NCBI GenBank assembly: GCA_029259655.1
Contig: JAJDET010000249.1
Coordinates: 1-55,357, forward strand
From: Planctomycetota bacterium
GTDB taxonomy: Bacteria; Planctomycetota; UBA1135; GCA-002686595
Direction: 5' to 3'
Length of the DNA stretch: 55,357 nucleotides
Every line of letters starts with the position of its first letter. Position 1 is the stretch's first letter. Of the stretch, positions 23,748 to 32,889 are shown one piece after another. The position numbers and the translations under genes are program-made. The notes below the pieces were generated by a model. That model was given only the letters and a program-made list of their open reading frames with translations, searched no databases and was not told where the DNA came from.

Positions 23748-25858
23748 TCACGGGATGTGGACGTACGTCCCGCCGGAGTCGGCGGCCAACCCCTCGGCAG
23801 GTCCAGACCTCCGCCGATGGCGATGGCGTGGATCGCCATGTGGCGGTAGCGGTTCCACTCGCGGACCTCGTCGCGAATGCGGTCGGGATCGATTTCGCGA
23901 CCGCGCATCGGCAAGCCGTCGGAGAGGAGCACGATGGTGTCGACGTCGGGTTCCTGAAACGCGACCTCGAGTGCTCCGTGGACGTTGGTTCCGGTGAAGC
24001 TCGGTTCGAACGCCTCGATGAACTCCACGGCCTTGTCGAGCGCACGGGCGTCGAGCTCCACGGCGGCCTTCCGCCAGGGCTGGGGGGATCCCGCGAACGC
24101 GATGACATTGACGAGGCTCGATCCTTCGAGCTCGCGCAGGGACGAGATCATCTGTCGTTTCGCGACGTCGAGCCGGGGCTCACCGCCCTCTTCCGCGTAG
24201 CGACCCCGCGTGGGCTCCTCCATGGAGCCCGACACGTCGATGACGAAGACCGTGCGCGTGGAGTAGATCTTGACGCCGAAGAACATCGCCTGACTGCTCT
24301 CCCGTTCGCGCCGCTCCAGATCGAACTCGGCCAGTCGCTCGGCCTCTTCCGCCGTCAAGACGGGCGCCGGTCCTTCCAGGCCCGCGAACCACTCGAGCCA
24401 TGCCTCGGGCCGGGCACCGATGCGCTGCCCGGTCAGGTTCTCGAGGACGTGTGCCAGGTCCTGGCGCAATCTGCCCTGGGCCTCGGGGAGCGCATCGATC
24501 AGGATCCCCACCGTGTCTGCGGTCCGTCGTTCTCCCAGCGCGCGGAGTGCCACCTGGCGGGTGGACCAGTGCCCCTCGCGAAGTGTGGTCACGAGCACGT
24601 CCCGGACATCGGGCACGTCCCGGCCGACGAGCGCGGACAGCGCGGCGTTCCTGACCTGGACCTCGTCGTGATCGAGGAGCTCGCGCAGGTCTTCGATCCA
24701 CTCGTTCGACGCTCCGAGGAGCCGGTCCAGGCCCGCGACAGCCCCCGCGGCGACGCGTGACTGCGCGGCCTTGTCGACGAGCCGCCTCAGCTCGTCCTCG
24801 GCATCCTCGTCCCGGCGCTCGAGGAGGATCTCGACTGCGCGCAGCGCGACTTCCGTGTCGTCGCGCAGGAGCTTCTTGATGCTCCGGTCGACCCCCTTCA
24901 GGTCCCGGTCGCCGAGCACCTCGAGCGCGAACATCCGTTGCTCCGGTTTCTTGCTCTTCAGGAGCGTCTGGATCTGCTTCACGATCTTCGGATCGTCGAG
25001 CTCGCGAAACACGGGCACCAGGGCGCCGAGGACGTCCGGGCGGGCGCTCTTGCGCGTGGCCTCGTCGAGCACGCGCCGAGCAGCCTCCTGGCCCTGTACG
25101 TCGATGAGGATCCGGGCGGCCTCGGCCCGGTTCTCTGCCCACTCGCCCTCCGCCCGCCAGACGTAGGCCGCGGTCTCGGCACCGATCGCCTCGCCGCGGG
25201 CCCACAACTCGCGCAGCGCCGCCATCCGGACCTCGCGGTGCGGTTCCCGCGACGCCGCGTCCAGCTCCTCCGTGCCGAGCTCCCCCCGGATCACGGCAAA
25301 GGCCTGGGCGCGGATCGGACCCGTCGGACGATAGGTCGTGGCGATGCCCGAGCCCGGGTCACTGCGCCGCGCCAGGAAGAGGGCGCGATACCAGGCGTGG
25401 TCCTCGCTGCGTGCAATTTGCGTGTGTAGCTCCATCGCGCGCTCGCGGACGCGATGATCCGCCGCGGACTCGACGATCAGCTCGAGGAACTCACGACCCG
25501 AGCGCTCGCAGCCCGCGAGGCTCGTGAGCGCCTCCTCGCGCAGCTCCGTCGAGGGCGACGCCATGGCGACGTCGATGAGCTTCTGGAGTGCGATCCGCTC
25601 GACCCCGCGGACGCCGTCGAACACGGCCAGCGACCGCAGGACGGCCTTGCGCATGAACGAGCTCCCGAACTCGTCGTAGAGCTCGACGAGCGAGAACGCC
25701 GCTTCGCGAGTCTGGAGGTTCGCGAGGCGACTGACGAGGGAGACCGGGGCGCTGTCGCGACCGCGTCTGAGCTCGTCGACGAGTGTGTCCACCTCGTCTT
25801 CGGGGAGGGCCGAAGCGAGGCACGTGGCCAGTGCGACCGCGGCGATGGAAGGCAGCAA
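23748..25858 (-). CDS. Exported HEAT-repeat/vWA protein, frameshifted near its end
   Basis: The protein starts at TTG 25858, seven bases after GGAGG, with a signal peptide (LPSIAAVALATCLASALPED). About 430 residues of HEAT-like helical pairs follow (AALSALVGRDVPDVRDVLVT, RQVALRALGERRTADTVGIL). Then comes a von Willebrand A domain with an intact MIDAS (FVIDVSGSMEE, FTGTNVHGAL, VLLSDGLPM). The frame reads through into the antisense of the histidine kinase. One base missing near 23795-23800 explains this: in the next frame the sequence becomes EGLAADSGGTYVHIP and stops at TGA 23750-23748, the standard ending of such proteins, five bases from the convergent kinase stop. The length 2111 is one short of a multiple of three. 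A real mutation or a base-call error is possible. Such proteins are presumed to bind partners outside the membrane. Confidence 0.8.
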
Positions 25859-26187
25859 GGAAACCTCCGGAGGATGGGGGATCCGGGGGCGGGTGAAGGT
25901 ACGTGCAGAATAGCACGCCTTTGATTTCCGGCCCGGGCCACGAGCCAGCGCCAGTCACAAGAGTGCCGGGAACGGCGTGGAAAATGCGGCAAGCCTGCGC
26001 TTTTCAGGTGCGAGTGCGGGCGCCAGGCGGCGCGACGCTCGCGGGGCCTTACGGATGGAGCGGTTTCGTGTACGGACCGCGGGGTGGAGCTGCACTTTTC
26101 AAAGAAGTGCAGAACCCGGTCGCGTCGGTGCTCAGGCGGACATCTTCCGCTCGTCGACGCGATCTCACCACGAAGGAGAACCGTTCG
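25859..26187. other. 329-bp divergent intergenic region
   Basis: No gene is visible. On minus, GTGC-TATTCT (25919-25910) is an extended -10-like sequence about 50 bases before the HEAT-vWA start. Towards the right, TGCACTT-N7-AAGTGCA (26091-26111) is a seven-bp hairpin or dyad about 77 bases before the small peptide gene, in a local low-GC patch. An unusually AT-rich GGAAAATGCGG and CTTTTCAGG lie in between. The region is the only place from which the small peptide and thioredoxin genes could be transcribed. Confidence 0.35.
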
Positions 26188-26436
26188 ATGAATGCCATTC
26201 GCAGATTCGGGAAGACGCTGCTGTTCGGCTCCGTCTCCGCCGCCTTGCTCGTGGGATCCCTGTCCCTGACCGCGCCGCGCGTGGACGCGAAGCCCCCGAT
26301 CCCGGGACCGCTCTGCGGACCTACGTTCCAGTGGTCCTGCACCAAGATCGGTGGCCCCAGCATCCTGTTCATCGGGACCATTTGCGACAAGATCCGGTTC
26401 GAGCGGAAGACCGGTACCACCTGCGTGCCGCTCTAG
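26188..26436 (+). CDS. Small secreted four-cysteine peptide
   Basis: An 82-aa precursor from ATG 26188, nine bases after AAGGAG. A twin-Arg-like n-region and hydrophobic core (MNAIRRFGKTLLFGSVSAAL, LVGSLSLTAPRVDA) give a signal peptide cut near DA-KPP. The mature part, about 47 residues, is PPIPGPLCGPTFQWSCTKIG followed by a segment with two more Cys (TICDK, TTCVPL). Four cysteines in a peptide this short suggest two disulfides. The end is TAG in a CTAG. The next gene, 16 bases on, encodes a membrane-anchored thioredoxin-fold protein, a natural disulfide handler. The peptide could be a small structural or signalling product, or a substrate of that protein. I recognise no family. Confidence 0.65.
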   Translation: MNAIRRFGKTLLFGSVSAALLVGSLSLTAPRVDAKPPIPGPLCGPTFQWSCTKIGGPSILFIGTICDKIRFERKTGTTCVPL

Positions 26437-26452
26437 GACGAAGCAAGCACAC

Positions 26453-27085
26453 GTGGTCTCGACCGATCGTGTGGAGCCCGGCGCCGCCATCCGGCCGGCG
26501 CCGGGCCATTCCCTCAGCGCGGACGCGAAGCGCAGGTCGCTCTTCGTCCCGGCGCTCGTCGTCGCGTGTGTCGTGTTGACGGGGTTCGACCTGGCGCTGG
26601 TGTTCCAGAACCGCGAGCTCTCCGCGGAGGTCCGCGAGCTCACGCAACGGCTCGTGCGGACGCGGCGACCGACGCTCATCCCGGGAGATCCCTTCCCCTC
26701 GATCGGCCTCTTCGAGGCCGATGGCCGGCCCGCGTCGCTCCATGCGGGGGAGAGCGAAGCCGGCGTGCTCCTCTTCGTGTCCTCGACGTCGTGCGGCTAC
26801 TGCGACGACGTGCGTCCGCTCTGGAACGAGATCGCCCGGACCTTCTCCGGTCCGCACCTGCGGGTCGTCGAGCTCGTGCTGGACGTGGGGTCCGACGTGA
26901 TCGCCGAGCGCGACGCGCCCTTCCCTGCCCTGACCGGCGGCGACGACGTGTGGTCTCTCGTCGACCGCATGCCCGGCATCCCGGCCGCCATCCTCGTCGA
27001 CGCGTCCGGAAAGGTGCACCGGACCTTCTACGGCACCGATCACTCGGGCCTCGAGAGTGCCGTGGAGGACTTCCTGCTCGGCTGA
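26453..27085 (+). CDS. Membrane-anchored thioredoxin-fold protein (TlpA/MauD-like)
   Basis: A protein of about 210 residues. The start is uncertain: GTG 26453 and GTG 26468 are both possible and neither has a strong ribosome binding site, so coupling to the upstream peptide is likely. One membrane helix (residues 30-53, FVPALVVACVVLTGFDLALV) is followed by a coiled segment and then a TlpA/AhpC-TSA-like thioredoxin domain. This has GDPFPSIGLFEADGRPASLH, the redox motif STSCGYCDDVRPLWNEIAR (C-G-Y-C), a cis-Pro region MPGIPAAILVDASGKV and the end GLESAVEDFLL. It should face the periplasm and reduce or oxidise disulfides. Sitting directly after the four-cysteine peptide, it may act on that peptide. 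This partnership is inferred only from order and spacing. Confidence 0.75.
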   Translation: MVSTDRVEPGAAIRPAPGHSLSADAKRRSLFVPALVVACVVLTGFDLALVFQNRELSAEVRELTQRLVRTRRPTLIPGDPFPSIGLFEADGRPASLHAGESEAGVLLFVSSTSCGYCDDVRPLWNEIARTFSGPHLRVVELVLDVGSDVIAERDAPFPALTGGDDVWSLVDRMPGIPAAILVDASGKVHRTFYGTDHSGLESAVEDFLLG

Positions 27086-27158
27086 GCGTCCACTCGGAAC
27101 GCTGAAGCCCCGCAGTGACGCCCCCGTGGGCGATCGCGTGCGATGATGGCCGGTCGCC

Positions 27159-29855
27159 ATGGGGAACGACGGCTGGACTCGCCTGCGCGACGTGGTGGAG
27201 CGAGCCATGGAGCTCGCCGGAGCCGAGCGCGAGGCCTTTCTCGCCGAGGCCTGCGGGGGCGACGCGGGGCTCGTCGAGGAAGCGCGCTCCCTCCTCTCCG
27301 AGGATCGCGACGACGGGTGGCTCGAGGTGCAGGTCGTCGCGCGTCTCGACGAAGACGTTGCCGGCCGGCGCGTCGGCCCCTACGAGCTCTCGCGCCAGAT
27401 CGGAGCTGGCGGGATGGGGGCCGTTTTCCTCGGACGCCGCGTGGACGGAGAGTTCGACCAGCGTGTCGCCGTCAAGCTCCTCAAGCGCGGCATGGACACC
27501 GACGATCTGCTCGCCCGCTTCCGTGGGGAGCGGCAGGTGCTCGCGCGCCTCGAGCACCCCGGGATAGCGCGCCTGATCGACGGCGGGGCGACCGAGGACG
27601 GATTGCCGTACCTCGTCATGGAGTACGTGGAGGGCGCACCGATCGACCGCTGGTGCGACGACAGGAAGCTCTCGGTGCGCGAGCGGCTCGAGCTCTTCCT
27701 GCGCGTCTGCGAGGCACTCCGCTACGCGCACCGGAACCTCGTCGTCCACCGGGACCTCAAGCCCTCCAACGTGCTGGTCACGGACGAGGGCCGTCCCGTG
27801 CTGCTCGACTTCGGCCTCGCCAAGGTGCTCGACCCGGACCTCGGACCGCTCGAGGCGACGCGCCCGACCCAGCGCTTCCTCACGCCCGAGTACGCCAGCC
27901 CGGAGCAAGTGCGGGGACTCCCGGTGACGACCGCGACGGACGTCTACTCGGCCGGCGCCCTCCTGTACCGGCTCTTGACCGGACGGCTGCTCCATCGCTT
28001 CACGTCGCGCTCCCCGCTGGAGATCGATCGCGTCGTCTGCGAGGAGGAGCCGACCCGACCGAGTGCGGCGGCGGCGCCCGACGAGGTCGCGGCGCAGCGC
28101 GGCACGACGCCGCGAGCGCTCGAGCGCGCACTCGCTGGCGACCTCGACACGATCGTCCTGATGGCGCTGCGCAAGGAACCCGAGCGCCGCTACTCCTCCG
28201 TCGAGCAGCTCGCCGAGGACGTCCACCGTCACCTCGAGAACATGCCCGTGCTCGCCCGCGGGGAGGGCGCGCTGTACCGCGCCGCGAAGTTCGCCCGGCG
28301 CAACAAGCTCGCCCTCGCGGCCGGGTCCGCCGTCGTCCTGGCCCTCGCCCTGGGCCTCGCGACGAGTCTCTCGTTCTGGCGGGAGGAGCAGCGCCAGCGC
28401 GCCGTGTCGGAGCGCCGCTTCGACGACGTGCGCGACCTCGCGACGAGCTTCCTGTTCGACGTCCACGACGAGCTCCGGCACCTGCCCGGGACGATCCCCC
28501 TGCGCGAGCGGGTCGTGCGCACCGCGAAGGAGCACCTCGAGGCGCTCGCGCTCGAGGAGAGCGGAGAGCCGGAGCTCATGCTCGAGCTCGCGCGCGCCTA
28601 CGTGCGCCTGGGCGAGGCCGAGGGCAGTCCATTCCAGGCCAGCCTGGGGCGAACGTCGGACGCCGTCCTCAGCTTCGCGCGCGCGAGAGAGATCGCGGAC
28701 GAGCTCGAGGCGCGGGGTTTCGAGCATCCGCTCCTCGCGACCGTTCGGGCGGGCGCGCGGCGTTCGGAGTCGGAGGCGCGTGCCCAGCTCGGTGAGCGAG
28801 AGACGGCGCTCGAGACCGCACGCGACGCAGTGTCGATCGCGGACGGCGCGGCGACGGCGCGCGAACGGACGCTCTCGCGCGTATGGCTCGCGAGCTGCCT
28901 TGCGAGCGTGGGGCTGCACGAGGAAGCCATCCTGCGCCTCGAAGAGGCCTGCGAGCTCGCGGAGGGCGGACTCGAACGTCACGCCGGGGATCCGGGCGCC
29001 GCGCTGCTCGCGGCGGACGTCTTCGTGATCCTCTCTGCCCGGCTCGTCGATCTCGGGGAGATCGCGGCTGCCGAGGTCCGCGCGCGACGCGCCCTCGAGA
29101 TGCTCGAGCCCGCGATCGCGGCGTCACCGGACGACCTCGCGCTCGAGCGCTCGGTCGCCGAGGCCGAGCTCCAGCTCGCCACGGTGCTCACCGACGCTCA
29201 GGCCGAAGTGGCGGCGCGCGACACCGATGAGGAGGCCCAGGAGCGCCTCGGCCGGGCGCTCGAGCTCTTCGCTGAACAAGTCGACCTCGACCCGCGCAAT
29301 CTCGCGACGCGCCGCTCGCTGGCGAAGGCCAGCCATCGTTTCGGAGAGCAGCTCTCGTTCGAGGAGCGGTTCGAGGAAGCGCTGCCCTGGTTCCTGCGGG
29401 CCGAGGAGGAGCGACTGCGCATCCTCGCGGTCGATCCCGAGCATGCCGACGATCGGCGTGAGCTCGCAGTCACGCGCGACCGCATCGGCTATGCGTACAA
29501 CCGGTTGCGGCGCAACCGGGAGTCGATCCACTGGCTCCGACTCGCGCGTGAGTTCTGGGAGGAGGAGCTCGCGTCCGATCCGTCGAACGCCCTCGCCCGT
29601 CGCGATCTCTCGGTGAACACCTACCGGCTCGCCTTCTCCGTCGGCGATCTTCCCGACGGCGACGCGCCCGCGTCCGAGCGCGCCGCCGCCCTGCGCGAGG
29701 CGCTCGACCTGTTCGAGGAGTGCGAGCGGCTCCTCGCAGGCCTCGACCAGGAGGGCCTGCTCGCGCCGTCCGACCTCGCCGAGCTCCGGCACGTGCGCGC
29801 GATGCTCGAGGTCGTGAACCGCAAGCTCGCCGAGCTCGAGACGGGGCCTCCGTGA
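27159..29855 (+). CDS. Transmembrane Ser/Thr protein kinase with TPR-like extracytoplasmic region
   Basis: An 898-aa PknB-type kinase. An N-terminal helical segment of 60 residues precedes the kinase domain (about 70-350). All catalytic elements are there: the Gly loop IGAGGMGAVFLGRRV, VAVKLLKRG with the ATP Lys, the catalytic loop VVHRDLKPSNVLV, the DFGLAK metal motif, and YASPEQVRGLPVTTATDVYS of the activation segment and helix F. One membrane helix (residues 385-405, ALAAGSAVVLALALGLATSL) leads to about 480 residues of TPR-like helices outside the membrane. This architecture is linked in Acidobacteriota and Planctomycetota to TIGR02999 ECF sigma factors. One lies on the other strand at 32.2-32.8 kb, though separated by an intervening gene. 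Substrates unknown. Confidence 0.93.
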   Translation: MGNDGWTRLRDVVERAMELAGAEREAFLAEACGGDAGLVEEARSLLSEDRDDGWLEVQVVARLDEDVAGRRVGPYELSRQIGAGGMGAVFLGRRVDGEFDQRVAVKLLKRGMDTDDLLARFRGERQVLARLEHPGIARLIDGGATEDGLPYLVMEYVEGAPIDRWCDDRKLSVRERLELFLRVCEALRYAHRNLVVHRDLKPSNVLVTDEGRPVLLDFGLAKVLDPDLGPLEATRPTQRFLTPEYASPEQVRGLPVTTATDVYSAGALLYRLLTGRLLHRFTSRSPLEIDRVVCEEEPTRPSAAAAPDEVAAQRGTTPRALERALAGDLDTIVLMALRKEPERRYSSVEQLAEDVHRHLENMPVLARGEGALYRAAKFARRNKLALAAGSAVVLALALGLATSLSFWREEQRQRAVSERRFDDVRDLATSFLFDVHDELRHLPGTIPLRERVVRTAKEHLEALALEESGEPELMLELARAYVRLGEAEGSPFQASLGRTSDAVLSFARAREIADELEARGFEHPLLATVRAGARRSESEARAQLGERETALETARDAVSIADGAATARERTLSRVWLASCLASVGLHEEAILRLEEACELAEGGLERHAGDPGAALLAADVFVILSARLVDLGEIAAAEVRARRALEMLEPAIAASPDDLALERSVAEAELQLATVLTDAQAEVAARDTDEEAQERLGRALELFAEQVDLDPRNLATRRSLAKASHRFGEQLSFEERFEEALPWFLRAEEERLRILAVDPEHADDRRELAVTRDRIGYAYNRLRRNRESIHWLRLAREFWEEELASDPSNALARRDLSVNTYRLAFSVGDLPDGDAPASERAAALREALDLFEECERLLAGLDQEGLLAPSDLAELRHVRAMLEVVNRKLAELETGPP

Positions 29856-29859
29856 CGTC

Positions 29860-32067
29860 CTAGAAGTCGTAGTTGGCGTGCGGACTGTCGTCCGTGGCGA
29901 CGTCCGAGGCGCTGAGGATCGGACCCACGGCGTTGCCCCCCGCGATCGAGAACACGCCGCCCTGGACGCTGTTGCCCACGATCAGGTTCGGTGAACCGGT
30001 CACGTCCAGGTCGTCGTTGTTCAGGTGGTTCCTCTCGATCCGGTTGCCGTCCGACGTGGCAATGATCCCGGCCCCGGTGTTGTTGTCGCAGCGATTGCCC
30101 ACGACCAGGTTGTCGCGGAGCATCCGGATACCACCCGCGGTGTTGAAGCGGAGGTAGCAACCTTCGACCAGGGCTTCCTCCCAGACTTGAATCCCGTAGC
30201 TCGTATTCGAGGCGGCGTAGCAATCGCGGATCTCGCTCCCGGAGCTGATCGTGGCGGACTCGATTCCGACCAGACCGTTCGAGATGGACCTGCAGCGGAG
30301 CACTTCGCAGCCGGTACTGACCTCGATGCCGTCGCCGCCGTTGTCGCGTGCGACGCAGTCGATCACTGACGAGTAGCTGCTCACGTCGAAACCCTCGAGT
30401 CCGTTGCCCCGAGCCACGCAGTCGCGGACGATGGAGTTGGCGAGGATGAAGATCCCGTCGGAGCCGTTGTCGTACACGTTGACGTTCTCGATGATGCAGC
30501 TGTCACGACCGTAGATCCCGCGATCGTCCCAGTCGCGGATCGTCCCGTTGCGGACGACCAGCCCCTCCTGGGTGCTGAAGCACTGAATCCCGTCGCCCGC
30601 TCCGGGAGACCCCACGAGCTCGAAGCCGTTCAGGTCGATCACGACACTATCGACCTCGACGGTGATGCCGTCGAACCCGACCGACCCGGTGAGGCTCTCC
30701 GTCAGGTAGTAGGTCCCGGCGGAGTCGATCGTGTAGGGGAGCGCCGTGATCGGCGTCCACGTGGCCGACGCGACCGTGATCCATTCCGCCTGCGAACCGT
30801 CGAAGCCCATGATCTGGCCCGACTGGGCTCCCGACGTGTCGAGCTTCCGCGGAGTGATCGCACCGTCGAGGACGTGCGCGGTATCGACGGCGTCCCTGGC
30901 GAGCTCGCTCATCCCGACCGCGTCGATACCGATATGAGTCGAGTTCACGGCGTTGACGGCGATGCGCGTGCCGTCGACCGCCGAGGGAGCGATGAGCTGG
31001 GTGCCGATCGCGCCACTCGCGATGTGCGAGCCGTCCACCTCACCGAGCCCGATCTTCTGCCCGGTCACGGCGGCGTCGGCGATGTAGACCGTCTCGACGG
31101 CGCCCTGGGCGAGCTTCGCGTTCGTGATCGAGCCGTTGGCGAGGTCCCCGCCGAGGATCGTGCCGTCCACGATCTCCGTTCCGTCGATCGACTGCCCGAG
31201 CTGCGTGAAGTCGGTCGACTCCAACCCGTCGAGCCGGTCCGCGTTCAGGTTGGGGACCATCGCGCTCGAGAAGACGGCCAGCGGCGGGCCCGAGGTCGCG
31301 AGCGACACCAGCATCTCCTCGGCGTAGACGTCGCCGTCGACGTGGAGCTTGGCCGCGGGCGTCGTCGTCCCGATCCCGACGTTGCCCAGGAGATCGACGT
31401 TGAGGTCCTGGGACAGCGGCAGGAGCGAGCCGAGCTCGGGGACGGAGCTCACCTCCACGCAGTCTCCCGTGGCCTGGTTTTCGACGGTCTCCGCGCAGAT
31501 GCCGTCCTTCTGGCGGATGTGCCGCAGGAGCCCCGTGATCTGAGTCTGGAGCCCGATCGGATCCGGCAGCCCGGCGCTCTCGAACACGCCTTCTCCCCTG
31601 TTGTGGAACAGGCGGTCGCCGCGCTCCGTGACGACGTGCAGGTCGGGGAGGCGGTCCTTGTCGAAGTCGATCCAGCGCGCGTCGAGCTCCGTGCCGTCGG
31701 CGTGGGAGACTCCCGCGAGTAGCGTCACGTCGGCGAAGAGGCCCGTCTCCGAGCCCTTCATGAGCCGGCTCCGACCCTCGCTCGAGCACACGTAGAGGTC
31801 GAGCCACCCGTCCCCGTCGAAGTCCTCCCACAGCGCCAGGCGCGAGAGCGTGATGCCGGTCAGGCCGGCCTCCCGCGTGACGTCCGCGAAGCCCCCGTTG
31901 CCGAGGTTCCTGAAGAGCGCGTCGGTCGAGGCCGGCTTCACGACGTAGACGTCCTCGAGTCCGTCGCGGTCGTAGTCGCCGAAGCGGAACGTGGGGCCCA
32001 CCGCACCCTCGGAGAGAGGGCTCTGGGGGGCGAGGGTGGTGAGCAAGAGGGCGATCGAGCGGATCAT
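29860..32067 (-). CDS. Chimeric exported protein: FG-GAP, trimeric-fibre-like shaft, right-handed beta-helix
   Basis: A 735-aa protein with a signal peptide (MIRSIALLLTTLAPQSPLS). Residues 20-170 are FG-GAP/VCBS repeats (FGDYDRDGLEDVYVVKPAST, WEDFDGDGWLDLYVCSSEGR). Around 230-245 is VGIGTTTPAAKLHVDGDVYA, the motif that marks the shaft-to-tail region of phage tail fibres and many surface proteins. Residues 280-420 are short imperfect repeats with alternate Ile/Ala spacing (TNAKLAQGAVETVYIADAAV, GTRIAVNAVNSTHIGIDAVG). Residues 450-720 are a NosD/pectate-lyase-type parallel beta-helix with Asn-ladders (GLVVRNGTIRDWDDRGIYGR, NLVVGNRCDNNTGAGIIATS). No catalytic site is evident. An adhesin or glycan-binding role at the surface is inferred. 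It converges with the kinase gene; upstream is an ECF sigma gene 102 bp away. Confidence 0.8.
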   Translation of the reverse strand: MIRSIALLLTTLAPQSPLSEGAVGPTFRFGDYDRDGLEDVYVVKPASTDALFRNLGNGGFADVTREAGLTGITLSRLALWEDFDGDGWLDLYVCSSEGRSRLMKGSETGLFADVTLLAGVSHADGTELDARWIDFDKDRLPDLHVVTERGDRLFHNRGEGVFESAGLPDPIGLQTQITGLLRHIRQKDGICAETVENQATGDCVEVSSVPELGSLLPLSQDLNVDLLGNVGIGTTTPAAKLHVDGDVYAEEMLVSLATSGPPLAVFSSAMVPNLNADRLDGLESTDFTQLGQSIDGTEIVDGTILGGDLANGSITNAKLAQGAVETVYIADAAVTGQKIGLGEVDGSHIASGAIGTQLIAPSAVDGTRIAVNAVNSTHIGIDAVGMSELARDAVDTAHVLDGAITPRKLDTSGAQSGQIMGFDGSQAEWITVASATWTPITALPYTIDSAGTYYLTESLTGSVGFDGITVEVDSVVIDLNGFELVGSPGAGDGIQCFSTQEGLVVRNGTIRDWDDRGIYGRDSCIIENVNVYDNGSDGIFILANSIVRDCVARGNGLEGFDVSSYSSVIDCVARDNGGDGIEVSTGCEVLRCRSISNGLVGIESATISSGSEIRDCYAASNTSYGIQVWEEALVEGCYLRFNTAGGIRMLRDNLVVGNRCDNNTGAGIIATSDGNRIERNHLNNDDLDVTGSPNLIVGNSVQGGVFSIAGGNAVGPILSASDVATDDSPHANYDF

Positions 32068-32169
32068 GGGGCTTCTCCTTGGGGTGGGGCGGATCTCGCC
32101 CTCGATCCCAGGGGCGGAATCCGCGCCCGGAGCCGATCATGGAATCCCGAAAACGTCCGGGAGTCCCGG

Positions 32170-32763
32170 TCAGTCGCTCTCGGGCGCGAGCTCCTTGCGG
32201 AGCCACATTCGCGCCAGCCGCCATCCGCGCTGCACGGTGGGCGTGGACACACCCAGGATGGGCGCCACCTCCTCGACCGTGAGGCCCCCGAAGAAGCGCA
32301 GCTCGACGATCCGGGCGAGCTTCTCGTCCATCCGGGCCAGCCGCTCGACGGCCTCGTCGAGCTCGAGCAGGTCGATCCGCTCCTCCCGGAAGCCCTCGAG
32401 CACCTGGTCGAGACCGTGGCGTTCGAGCTCGCCGCCGCGCTTCTGGGCCTTGCGCGCGCGTGCGTGGTCGACCAGGACGTTGCGCATCGCGCGCGCGGCG
32501 ACGCGGAAGAAGTGTCGGCGGCTCTCCCAGTCGGCGCTCGGCCCGCTATCGACGAGCCGGACGAAGGCCTCGTGGACGAGCGCCGTGGGCTGCAAGGTGT
32601 GCGCCGTACGCTCGTCACCCATCCAGCGCCCGGCGGCCCGCCGAAGGTCCTCATAGAGGACCGCGAAGAGCTCCTCCGCGGCTTCGTCGTCCCCACCGTC
32701 GATCCGGCGGAGCAGCCGGCCGGTCGACTCCCCTCCGGGAGTGCCCTCTCCGTCACTCTGCAT
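32170..32763 (-). CDS. ECF sigma factor, TIGR02999-type
   Basis: A 197-aa sigma factor. It starts with ATG 32763 nine bases after a TAGAAT box, probably leaderless. The family signature is clear: LLRRIDGGDDEAAEELFAVL, YEDLRRAAGRWMGDERTAHT, LQPTALVHEAFVRLVD and SRRHFFRVAARAMRNVLVDH, ARARKAQKRGGE for region 2. Region 4 follows with ELRFFGGLTVEEVAPILGVS, TPTVQRGWRLARMWLRKEL. Members of this group are numerous in Planctomycetota and Acidobacteriota and are typically controlled by Ser/Thr kinases rather than membrane anti-sigma factors. The transmembrane kinase encoded at 27159-29855 is the obvious local candidate, by inference. The neighbouring beta-helix and CRTAC-like genes could be its targets. 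Confidence 0.92.
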   Translation of the reverse strand: MQSDGEGTPGGESTGRLLRRIDGGDDEAAEELFAVLYEDLRRAAGRWMGDERTAHTLQPTALVHEAFVRLVDSGPSADWESRRHFFRVAARAMRNVLVDHARARKAQKRGGELERHGLDQVLEGFREERIDLLELDEAVERLARMDEKLARIVELRFFGGLTVEEVAPILGVSTPTVQRGWRLARMWLRKELAPESD

Positions 32764-32772
32764 CGGAGACGC

Positions 32773-32778
32773 ATTCTA
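32773..32778 (-). promoter_or_regulatory. Candidate -10 box TAGAAT, near-leaderless start
   Basis: On minus, TAGAAT is followed by nine bases and the ATG of the ECF sigma factor, and there is no Shine-Dalgarno between them. The layout repeats that seen before other genes here. The -35 region has no clear consensus. Confidence 0.4.
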
Positions 32779-32889
32779 GGCGGATGCGAGCAGCACGCGG
32801 TTGGCGGACCCTATCCTTGCGGACGGAATTCCGACGTGCAGACGACGAACAGCCATCCGGATCGTGCGGGGGAGTGGGGGAGGGAGGTC

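Noticed and set aside
26676-28982. A 768-codon frame antisense to the Ser/Thr kinase
   Set aside because: It is Arg/Glu-rich with no motif, while the sense strand encodes a complete kinase with all catalytic residues.
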